Below, piece by piece: positions 1 to 5,914 of a DNA stretch of 14,195 nt. Location of the stretch: contig URJD01000028.1 in NCBI GenBank assembly GCA_900548075.1, positions 1 through 14,195 on the forward strand, read 5' to 3'. Each line of letters opens with the position of its first letter. The stretch's first letter is position 1. Below the pieces are notes generated by a model. The model saw nothing but the letters and a program-made list of their open reading frames with translations. It made no database searches and was not told where the DNA came from. Origin of the DNA: an uncultured Collinsella sp. Lineage in GTDB: Bacteria; Actinomycetota; Coriobacteriia; Coriobacteriales; Coriobacteriaceae. The translations under genes and the position numbers were made by a program.

Positions 1-118
1 CCCTGCACGAGGCCCTGCGCTCCAGCATCCTCTGGACCGTGTCCCGCTCGTGCCTCGTGAGCCTCCCGTAGGCCCTCTGGGCCGCCTTCTCGGAACCCTT
101 CTTCCTCTTTCCGGACAT
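1..118 (-). CDS. IS30-family transposase, N-terminal fragment (runs off left edge)
   Basis: The minus strand from an ATG at 118 reads MSGKRKKGSEKAAQRAYGRL, then a segment with LTRHERDTVQRML and SCR. This is the N-terminal helix-turn-helix pattern of IS30-family transposases (LTxEERxxIxxML followed by a SxRxIA motif). Only 39 residues lie in the window; the DDE catalytic core would be upstream of position 1. A strong ribosome binding site, GGAGG on the minus strand (about 124-128), sits a few bases before the ATG and supports this start. The lysine/arginine-rich start fits a DNA-binding protein. The family call rests on the short N-terminal pattern only, so a related DDE transposase is possible. 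Confidence 0.75.
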   Translation of the reverse strand, partial: MSGKRKKGSEKAAQRAYGRLTRHERDTVQRMLERRASCR

Positions 119-169
119 GGTGTCCTCCGATCTCCCGGGGCCGGCCGATCCGGCCCTCAGGGTATCGGA

Positions 170-209
170 TTCCCATATTCATCCGTACATGTGCGGATGA
201 ATGTGGGAA
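170..209. repeat. Inverted repeat with CGGATGAA boxes at the IS end
   Basis: Two 16-base arms, 170-185 and 194-209, are complementary with one mismatch. They flank the 8-base spacer TACATGTG, which contains the palindrome ACATGT. Each arm carries TTCATCCG or CGGATGAA, and a third copy sits at 215-222, 21 bp (two helical turns) from the second. This is likely a transposase binding site or part of the terminal inverted repeat (inference). Confidence 0.65.
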
Positions 210-217
210 GTGTTCGG

Positions 218-736
218 ATGAAGTTGATAATCAAGGACCCAAATTCCAACCTTTCCGACACTGCCTTCCCTGGGTCGGTGAAAATATATGGAGTAAAGGG
301 TATTAAAGGAGGGGCCCGCAGGGTTTCTGGTCACATCACTCGCGAGACGGTAACAGCAGGAAAAGAGAATATTGATAAATACAAGCTATTTTTCACAACA
401 TCCTACTCCACAAATGCCGTAATTCCCCCCGAAACAATTGTGGGATTGCCCGGTGAAGTATGTACCGAAACGTTCCTCCAAATTGGCCCATTCAATTCGG
501 AGGATGAGATGCTTCGCTGCAAGTCCTTCATGGAAACGAACATATTTAGATTTCTTCTTTATTTTGGCAAGGGAACAATGCAGGTAAATCAGTCGGTGTT
601 CGATTACATTCCGCTTGTTCCCTTCGATAGAGAATGGACTGACAGTCTTCTGATTGAACGGTATGAGTTCACAGACGAAGACGTCAGTTTCATTGAGAGC
701 ATCATCGGAAATAAGGTAGAGGTCGAACATGAGTAA
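218..736 (+). pseudogene. C-terminal remnant of an Eco57I-class DNA methyltransferase, cut by the IS
   Basis: About 172 residues remain. They carry the pattern seen at the C terminus of Eco57I-type adenine methyltransferases: a KIYGVKG segment, IDKYKLFF, CTETFLQIGPF, an FFRFLL-like stretch (IFRFLLYF) and the end signature FDREWTDSLL...FTDEDVSFIESI. These belong to the target-recognition and C-terminal region. The SAM-binding and NPPY catalytic motifs are missing and would lie beyond the insertion sequence. The open frame continues into the IS, but that part is not methyltransferase. An ATG at 218 with GGGAAG seven bases upstream could by chance let a fragment be translated. By hand count GC is about 44% over 301-720, clearly lower than in the next gene. 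The stop overlaps the following start (ATGAGTAA), so the two genes formed an operon. Confidence 0.7.
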
Positions 737-3700
737 CACCTTCTTTCCGCAGCGGCCGGGAGTACGGCCATCGATATATGCTTACCGTGACAAGAACCCA
801 GACCACGCAGAATTCCTCAAGGTCGGCTATACCGAGATCGATGTCGAGAAGCGTGTTGCCCAGCAGTTCCCTGTGATCCAGCCGGGTGAGGGCAAGCCGT
901 ACGAGATCGTGTTTGCCGAGAGTTCGATGCGCACCGATGGTTCGTCGTTTATGGACCACGCGGTTCACAAGCGCCTTGAGGCCAAGGGATTTGAGAACGT
1001 CGGTGGCGAGTGGTTCCGATGCACGCCTGATGATGTGCGTAGCGCATGGCTCGAGGTTCGAGACCGGACTAGCTACGAACGCGAGCGTACCGAGGACTTC
1101 GCAATGCGTCCCGAACAGATTGCAGCGGTCAACAAGACCGAGGCGTATTTCCGCATGTGCGAGCAACCCGGTAACCGCAACATACCCAAGTTCCTGTGGA
1201 ATGCCAAGATGCGCTTTGGCAAGACCTTTGCCACCTACCAGCTTGCCCGCCGTATGAATATGAAGCGCGTATTGGTGCTTACCTTCAAGCCTGCCGTGGA
1301 GGATGCCTGGCGCGAGGATCTTGAGAGTCACATCGACTTTGAGGGTTGGCAGTTTGTCGCCCGTGATGTCAGGTCCTACGACGAGTGCGATCCCTCCCGC
1401 CCCATCGTGTGCTTCGGCTCGTTCCAGGACTTCCTCGGCGTGGATCGCAACAGCGGCGCCATCAAACCGCGCAACGAATGGGTGCACCTCGAGCAGTGGG
1501 ACCTCGTGGCCTTTGACGAGTATCACTTCGGCGCGTGGCGAGACAGCGCAAAGGGCCTCTTTGCCAGTCAAGATGAAGACAAGGCCGTTGAGGCTGAGGA
1601 GAAGGAAGCCGATGAGGCCTCGAAGGGTAACAACATCGACGAGACGTGGCTGCCCATCCAGGCAGATCGATACCTGTACCTCTCCGGTACGCCGTTCCGT
1701 GCGCTGACTTCTGGCGAGTTTATCGAGGACCAGATCTTCAACTGGACCTACTCCGACGAACAGCAGGCCAAGCAGGGCTGGGCGCAGTCGCATCCGTTCA
1801 CGCAGAACCCGTACGAGGCCCTGCCCCGCATGGTGCTGATGACCTATAAGGTGCCCGATGCGATAACCAAGGTTGCACGTCAAGGCGAGTTCGACGAGTT
1901 CGATCTCAACGTTTTCTTCTCCGCCGTGGGCGAGGGTGAGAACGCACAGTTCAAGTACAAGGATTACGTGCAGAAGTGGCTCGACCTTATTCGCGGTGCG
2001 TTGGCCGAGACCACGACCGATGAGCTCAAGATGGGCGCGCAGAAGCCAGTGCTCCCCTTTAGCCATGCTGACCTGTTGGCAAACCTCACCCACACACTGT
2101 GGTTCTTGCCTAACGTGGCGTCGTGTTACGCCATGGCCAATCTGCTGGCCGAACGCCAGAACGTGTTCTACCACGACTACAAGGTGCTGGTGGCCGCGGG
2201 CACCAAAGCGGGTATAGGCTTGGCTGCCGTCGAGCCCGTGCGCCATGCCATGGGCAACCCGTTGGCAACCAAGACCATCACGCTTTCGTGCGGTAAGCTC
2301 ACTACGGGCGTGACCATCCGCCCGTGGACCGGCGTGTTTATGCTGCGAAACCTTAAGACTCCCGAGACGTACTTCCAAACCGCGTTCCGTGTACAGAGTC
2401 CTTGGACTGCAAAGGACGAGGACGGCCATACGCAGGTTATCAAGCAGGAGTGCTACGTGTTCGACTTCGCACTCGACCGCGCGCTCGCCATGGTGTCCGA
2501 CTACAGCTGCCAGCTGTCCGTCGACGAGCCCAATCCGGAGAAGAAGGTAGCGGACTTTATCAAGTTCCTTCCCGTGCTCGCCTACGACGGCAGCGCCATG
2601 CGCGAGGTGGATGCTGCCGACATCCTGGATATCGCCATGGCCGGTACGTCGGCCACGCTGCTCGCACGCCGCTGGGAAAGCGCACTGTTGGTGAACGTAG
2701 ACAACGACACGCTGCGCCGACTGCTGGAGAACGTCGAGGCTATGGAAGCCCTGAGCAACATCGAGGGCTTCCGCAGCCTCAACGACGATATCGAGACGAT
2801 TATCAACAAGTCCGAGCACGTGAAGAAAGCCAAGAAAGAAGGCGGCGAGCTTACTAAAAAGGAGAAGAAGGAGCTCTCCGAGGAAGAGAAGGAATTCAAG
2901 ACCAAGCGCAAGCAGATCCAGGAAAAGCTGATCAAGTTCGCCACGCGCATCCCTGTGTTCATGTACCTTACGGACTATCGCGAGCAGAGCCTGAAGGAAG
3001 TCATCACGCAGCTGGAACCCGGCCTGTTCAAGAAGGTCACGGGCCTTTCTGTGAAGGACTTCGAGCTGCTCGTCTCTCTTGGCGTGTTCCGTGACTCCGT
3101 GATGAACGACGCCGTGTACAAGTTCCGGCGCTACGAGGACGCGAGCCTCTCCTACACGGGCATTGAGAAACACAGCTACGACGCACGTGTGGGCCTGTTC
3201 GACACGTCTCTCACCATGGCGGACTTCGAGGAGATGGCGCGCCAGGAGACGCTGCTGGACGAGACCGGGCGCATGGTGCGTGGGACGAGCACGGTGGAGC
3301 ATGTCGATCCGCCCAAGCCGGGGGCGGTTACTCGCATGTGGGAGAAGAAGGAAGCTGGTGCCGCCCGCACGGACGGCACCACGCCGGCACCCGTGGCCGG
3401 CACAGCCAACGCCACCGCACCAACTGCCGCGCAGACGACTCCCGCCAAGCGCGACTGGATCGTCAACGCCATCGAAGCGCAGGGACTCAAGTTCGTCGAT
3501 CTGCGCGAAACGAGCGAGGGCAACCTCTGGGTCATCGGCGGTGGCGAGCTGGACAACGTCATGAAGCAGCTCGCCAAGCGTGGAGCGAGCTTCGAGTTCA
3601 CCTTCCGCGGCAACAAGGCCACGGTCGGCAACCCTGGCTGGCGGATCTCAGGCTACCCTGAGGAGACAGAAGAGCCTGCAACCGCCGCGTCCGCGCCGAC

Positions 3701-3893
3701 GGATGCCCAGCTCGCCGCTCTCGAGGTGGGCGACACGGTGTTCCACAAGGCATTCGGCTACGGTGAGGTTGTTGACATCGACCGCGAGGGCGGATTCATC
3801 GACGTCATCCTCGGCGTGGACAAGCACGGCAAGCCCAAGCAGCGCAAGTTTATGTTCCCCAACGCCTTCGACCAAGGGTTGCTGGCGCTGTAG
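729..3893 (+). CDS. GIY-YIG nuclease-SF2 helicase fusion, restriction (Res-like) subunit
   Basis: A 1054-residue multidomain protein. Residues about 14-97 form a GIY-YIG domain of the T5orf172/Mug113 type: SIYAY, LKVGYT (30-35), Arg42, MDHAVH (75-80) and GGEWF with Glu94 as the likely metal ligand. Residues about 125-560 are an SF2 helicase: MRPEQ (126-130), Walker A NAKMRFGKT (158-166), DEYH box (263-266), SGTPF (319-323), TTGVTI, and QTAFRVQ (550-556) as motif VI. A lysine/glutamate coiled coil follows at about 693-735. After an Ala/Pro/Thr linker (about 861-910) come a small domain containing LWVIGGGEL and a final domain (about 990-1054) with VGDTVFHKAFGYGEVV, like the Tudor/SH3-like tail of UvrD/PcrA-type helicases. 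The start overlaps the methyltransferase stop by 8 bp, with GAGG as ribosome binding site. Likely role: ATP-driven translocation and cleavage of unmodified DNA as partner of the adjacent methyltransferase. The domains are visible; the restriction role is inferred. Confidence 0.8.
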   Translation: MSNTFFPQRPGVRPSIYAYRDKNPDHAEFLKVGYTEIDVEKRVAQQFPVIQPGEGKPYEIVFAESSMRTDGSSFMDHAVHKRLEAKGFENVGGEWFRCTPDDVRSAWLEVRDRTSYERERTEDFAMRPEQIAAVNKTEAYFRMCEQPGNRNIPKFLWNAKMRFGKTFATYQLARRMNMKRVLVLTFKPAVEDAWREDLESHIDFEGWQFVARDVRSYDECDPSRPIVCFGSFQDFLGVDRNSGAIKPRNEWVHLEQWDLVAFDEYHFGAWRDSAKGLFASQDEDKAVEAEEKEADEASKGNNIDETWLPIQADRYLYLSGTPFRALTSGEFIEDQIFNWTYSDEQQAKQGWAQSHPFTQNPYEALPRMVLMTYKVPDAITKVARQGEFDEFDLNVFFSAVGEGENAQFKYKDYVQKWLDLIRGALAETTTDELKMGAQKPVLPFSHADLLANLTHTLWFLPNVASCYAMANLLAERQNVFYHDYKVLVAAGTKAGIGLAAVEPVRHAMGNPLATKTITLSCGKLTTGVTIRPWTGVFMLRNLKTPETYFQTAFRVQSPWTAKDEDGHTQVIKQECYVFDFALDRALAMVSDYSCQLSVDEPNPEKKVADFIKFLPVLAYDGSAMREVDAADILDIAMAGTSATLLARRWESALLVNVDNDTLRRLLENVEAMEALSNIEGFRSLNDDIETIINKSEHVKKAKKEGGELTKKEKKELSEEEKEFKTKRKQIQEKLIKFATRIPVFMYLTDYREQSLKEVITQLEPGLFKKVTGLSVKDFELLVSLGVFRDSVMNDAVYKFRRYEDASLSYTGIEKHSYDARVGLFDTSLTMADFEEMARQETLLDETGRMVRGTSTVEHVDPPKPGAVTRMWEKKEAGAARTDGTTPAPVAGTANATAPTAAQTTPAKRDWIVNAIEAQGLKFVDLRETSEGNLWVIGGGELDNVMKQLAKRGASFEFTFRGNKATVGNPGWRISGYPEETEEPATAASAPTDAQLAALEVGDTVFHKAFGYGEVVDIDREGGFIDVILGVDKHGKPKQRKFMFPNAFDQGLLAL

Positions 3894-4012
3894 GACAATT
3901 AGCCATTAGCGCCCCGCATCTTTGGCAGAACCGCCATGTGACGCAATTCTGCAACAGGGCTTGCCGTGCTTAGGGCTCGTTGCCGGCCGCCCCGGGACAT
4001 ACCCTCTTCTTC
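3894..4012. other. Intergenic gap between convergent genes
   Basis: The gap separates the plus-strand helicase gene from the minus-strand AlbA_2 gene. A weak dyad GCAGAA (about 3925) / TTCTGC (about 3948) has a long loop and no T-run. I see no convincing terminator, gene or promoter. Confidence 0.4.
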
Positions 4013-5266
4013 CTATCTTTTTCGATATTTGGTCGAGCGGCCGCTACCTGTTCGTTGCACAACGCCCTTTGCCTCAAGAGATTGAAGAGTTCGAAGAACA
4101 ACGCCCTTGCTCAGGCCGGACAATTGCTCAATTTGAGCACGCGGAAGAACGAGGGCAGTTCCCAAAGCATCAGCAACCTGCTGCTCCTCCATAGTCAACC
4201 GCACCATCTCGGCAACGGGAAGCGTTACGGAAATCGCATCTTCCCGCACGTCAAACTGCGGTTTTGCGGGCTTTCCCTCGTAACAGCTTTTTATTCGAGC
4301 GATCCCGGTTCCAAGCTGCTCGATATACCCCAACCTCAAGAATACGTACGCGAGCAACGGATTGCGCGGCCGCGAGATCATCCCGTTAAGGTAGCTGTCC
4401 ACGCTCAGAGTTTCTGGCAGGCCACCCGGCGACGTCACAACGACCCGATCCGGATGCATGGCAACAGTGATCCTCGCGCGATCGTCCCACTGGCGGTGCA
4501 CCACGGCATTGGCAAGAGCTTCGCGCAAAGCATCGGCGGGTATCGTTTCCACACGCCCGCGCTTCCCATGCTCAATACGGTCGAGAGAGTAGAATCGGTC
4601 GAGCACCTCCAGAGTCTCGTCAACCTGGCGCAGAACCGAAACCCCGCTCATATCGTGGCGCTCATGGATATCGTTGATGGTGTCTCCAAACCGAACAACG
4701 TCAACCCCTGGGAAACTATTCACGTCGGCGAGCAGCGCCGCAGCATTTGAATACACCCCATCATGTGACATCAATCCAAAAGACTTGAGTGAATCATCGG
4801 ACATTTTTTCAATCCCCAGGACAGAGGACGCCTTCTTCCCTAGGTATGAAAACGTGAGACTTTGTTCCGGGGATGCAATCTCATCAAAATCCAAATTGCT
4901 GCCCGCAAGAATCAGCCGTTGCATTTCGAGCCGATCGACCGGAAGGGTGGCCGTGTCACTTCTACGGTACGCAACCCTCTTGAAGCAGTAAGGTTTGCTC
5001 GGACCTTCCTCAACAGAAAGCGTGATGACACCTGTAGTCATATCAGGTTCAATAGAATACGTGGGCAGGGGCTCGATGGAATCGTTCACCATGTTCTCAA
5101 CATCAAGGCAGGCCTGGTTGACGTCACCGATTCCCACGACATCGCCTTCATCGGAGATGCCAAACAAGATGCAGCCGCCTCCGTGATTTGCATAGGCGCT
5201 CACCGTCTTGAGAAATGACCTCGTTACAGATTCTTTGTATTCAAGGTTGCGAGACTCGCGTTCCAT
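4013..5266 (-). CDS. AlbA_2 / GHKL-like ATP-binding transcriptional regulator with C-terminal winged helix
   Basis: This 417-residue protein belongs to the group often labelled 'RecG-like' or Schlafen AlbA_2 proteins. Residues about 1-120 form the AlbA_2 domain: LEYKES, then AYANHGGGCILFGI, then the charged YRRSDT region. A GHKL-type (HATPase_c_4-like) ATP site lies at about 245-350: the N-box Glu249-x3-Asn253-x3-His257, SPGGLP (279-284), SRPRNPLLA and EQLGTGI (316-322). Residues about 360-417 form a winged helix (LSGLSKGVVLRTLQSLEAKG) suited to DNA binding. No helicase motifs are present, so 'RecG' is a misnomer. The ATG at 5266 has AAGGAGAG seven bases upstream on its strand. The promoter lies inside an array of symmetric operators, which suggests autoregulation (inference). 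It is convergent with the restriction gene. What it senses is unknown. Confidence 0.85.
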   Translation of the reverse strand: MERESRNLEYKESVTRSFLKTVSAYANHGGGCILFGISDEGDVVGIGDVNQACLDVENMVNDSIEPLPTYSIEPDMTTGVITLSVEEGPSKPYCFKRVAYRRSDTATLPVDRLEMQRLILAGSNLDFDEIASPEQSLTFSYLGKKASSVLGIEKMSDDSLKSFGLMSHDGVYSNAAALLADVNSFPGVDVVRFGDTINDIHERHDMSGVSVLRQVDETLEVLDRFYSLDRIEHGKRGRVETIPADALREALANAVVHRQWDDRARITVAMHPDRVVVTSPGGLPETLSVDSYLNGMISRPRNPLLAYVFLRLGYIEQLGTGIARIKSCYEGKPAKPQFDVREDAISVTLPVAEMVRLTMEEQQVADALGTALVLPRAQIEQLSGLSKGVVLRTLQSLEAKGVVQRTGSGRSTKYRKR

Positions 5267-5287
5267 AACTCTCCTTCCGTTTCATTC

Positions 5288-5316
5288 ATTGTAAGACGAA
5301 AGAGTTTTCGTCTCAA
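5288..5316 (-). promoter_or_regulatory. Sigma-70-type promoter of the AlbA_2 regulator gene
   Basis: On the minus strand, TTGAGA (-35, 5311-5316) and TACAAT (-10, 5288-5293) are separated by exactly 17 bp. Transcription would start near 5281, giving a leader of roughly 15 nt before the ATG at 5266. The spacer is filled by the first operator dyad, so a bound protein would block RNA polymerase. Confidence 0.75.
5292..5315. promoter_or_regulatory. Operator dyad 1, inside the promoter
   Basis: The core AGACGAAA - GAGT - TTTCGTCT (5294-5313) is a perfect 8-bp inverted repeat centred at 5303.5. With flanks it aligns to the TGAAACGAAAG / CTTTCGTTTCA half-sites of dyads 2 and 3. It sits between the -35 and -10 boxes of the minus-strand promoter. 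Confidence 0.75.
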
Positions 5317-5321
5317 CTTGG

Positions 5322-5348
5322 ATGAAACGAAAGATGCTTTCGTTTCAT
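5322..5348. promoter_or_regulatory. Operator dyad 2, perfect 12-bp arms
   Basis: ATGAAACGAAAG (5322-5333), spacer ATG, and CTTTCGTTTCAT (5337-5348) form a perfect inverted repeat centred at 5335. It lies just upstream of the -35 box of the AlbA_2 regulator gene. It is the strongest site and defines the half-site consensus. Confidence 0.85.
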
Positions 5349-5354
5349 ATACTG

Positions 5355-5378
5355 TGAAACGCAACTATTTTCGTTTCA
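5355..5378. promoter_or_regulatory. Operator dyad 3
   Basis: TGAAACG (5355-5361) and CGTTTCA (5372-5378) form a dyad centred at 5366.5, with the same 24-bp span as dyad 1. The inner part of the left half-site is less conserved (CAAC in place of AAAG). A further single half-site, CGTTTCA, lies at 5278-5284 near the predicted transcription start. Confidence 0.7.
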
Positions 5379-5587
5379 GGATGAACGGGACGATAGCGAT
5401 GCACCCCGGCACACCCCGCTTTTCCGAAAGTGTCCCCGAATGGCTGTTGAAGAGGCATGTTTTGCATAGAGTTGAATTTGCCGAGCGACTTACCAGCACA
5501 AACGGGGCGTTACCAATCAGGGCGTGTATAAACCTACCTCCGGCAATCGCGGTGCTCATTGACCAACTTCACATTGCGTTCGAATCG
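5379..5587. other. Non-coding stretch upstream of the AlbA_2 promoter
   Basis: About 200 bp between the operator array and the ATPase remnant. Short frames exist on both strands, but none has a ribosome binding site or a protein pattern I recognise. It may be decayed coding DNA. I see no RNA gene or clear promoter here. Confidence 0.4.
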
Positions 5588-5815
5588 TCACTCGACCTCT
5601 TCGTAATACCTGAGCAGATTCGAGAGAGTCTCGCGCGATGTCGACACGCCCCTGCTCTTGAACTCGTTTGAGACCTTGTTGACCGAAAGCTCGCGTGCAG
5701 ACGAGGAGATGCACCGGGTCAAGAAGCTCGCGGCCACCCGTGGCGCCCGCAGGTTGTAGCGCTCCACCACGTCCAACGCGACCGTCCTGCACAAGCGAAT
5801 TGACCGGCATGCCAT
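5588..5815 (-). pseudogene. Remnant of an AAA-family (DUF4143-type) ATPase
   Basis: A 75-codon minus-strand frame contains RTVALDVVERYNLR and ELSVNKVSNEFKSRGVSTSRETLSNLL in two nearby stretches. This resembles the middle of the AAA_14/DUF4143 ATPases, where DVVERYxIR precedes a winged-helix segment of the form S-x-N-K-I-x-N-x(4)-G-x(2)-V-S-x(2)-T-L. Intact members are around 400 residues with an N-terminal Walker A domain; here that domain and the C-terminal third are absent. The ATG at the frame start has no properly spaced ribosome binding site. I read it as a decayed fragment of an accessory gene between the AlbA_2 regulator and addA. Recognisable homology probably covers only about 5588-5790. 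Confidence 0.55.
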
Positions 5816-5859
5816 CTCCGATTCTTAGCTGCCCCGGCCGACAATTGAACAAGCCAATT

Positions 5860-5912
5860 GCGCTATCAGCTGGAGCAGCTAAAAAAGCCCCGTCCCAAAT
5901 GAGCTACTTTTG
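5860..5912 (-). terminator. Possible weak terminator after addA
   Basis: Downstream of the addA stop, the minus strand reads AGCTCATTTGGGACGGGGCT followed by a run of Ts. A five-pair stem, AGCUC with GGGCU (one G-U pair), precedes the T-run. The stem is short, so the call is tentative. Confidence 0.35.
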
Positions 5913-5914
5913 AG

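Larger units (their letters stand above)
1..222. mobile_element. End of an IS30-like insertion sequence (partial)
   Basis: The transposase start at 118 is followed outwards by about 100 bp of GC-rich non-coding DNA and then by repeated CGGATGAA boxes. Next to these, the sequence changes abruptly into AT-richer methyltransferase coding DNA. The element end therefore lies near 209-225; I set 222 because the last CGGATGAA copy ends there. The exact terminus and target duplication cannot be fixed without the other end of the element. Confidence 0.6.

Noticed and set aside
50..217. Upstream extension of the methyltransferase fragment frame (GTG start at 50)
   Set aside because: This part is antisense to the transposase start and the IS end, so it does not belong to the methyltransferase.
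702..3302. Long 866-codon minus-strand frame opposite the helicase gene
   Set aside because: It is antisense to a gene with clear helicase motifs, has no recognisable protein pattern, and is explained by high-GC codon structure.
729..3893. DISARM, BREX or Type I assignment
   Set aside because: No DrmB/DrmC, PglZ, BrxL or HsdS-like gene is visible; only a methyltransferase remnant and one helicase.
4013..5266. RecG helicase annotation for the AlbA_2 gene
   Set aside because: There are no Walker A or DEAD-type motifs; only a GHKL-like ATP site and a winged helix are present.
5292..5378. CRISPR-like array from the three regular repeats
   Set aside because: The units are short dyads around a promoter, not identical 25-40 bp repeats with unique spacers, and there are no cas genes.
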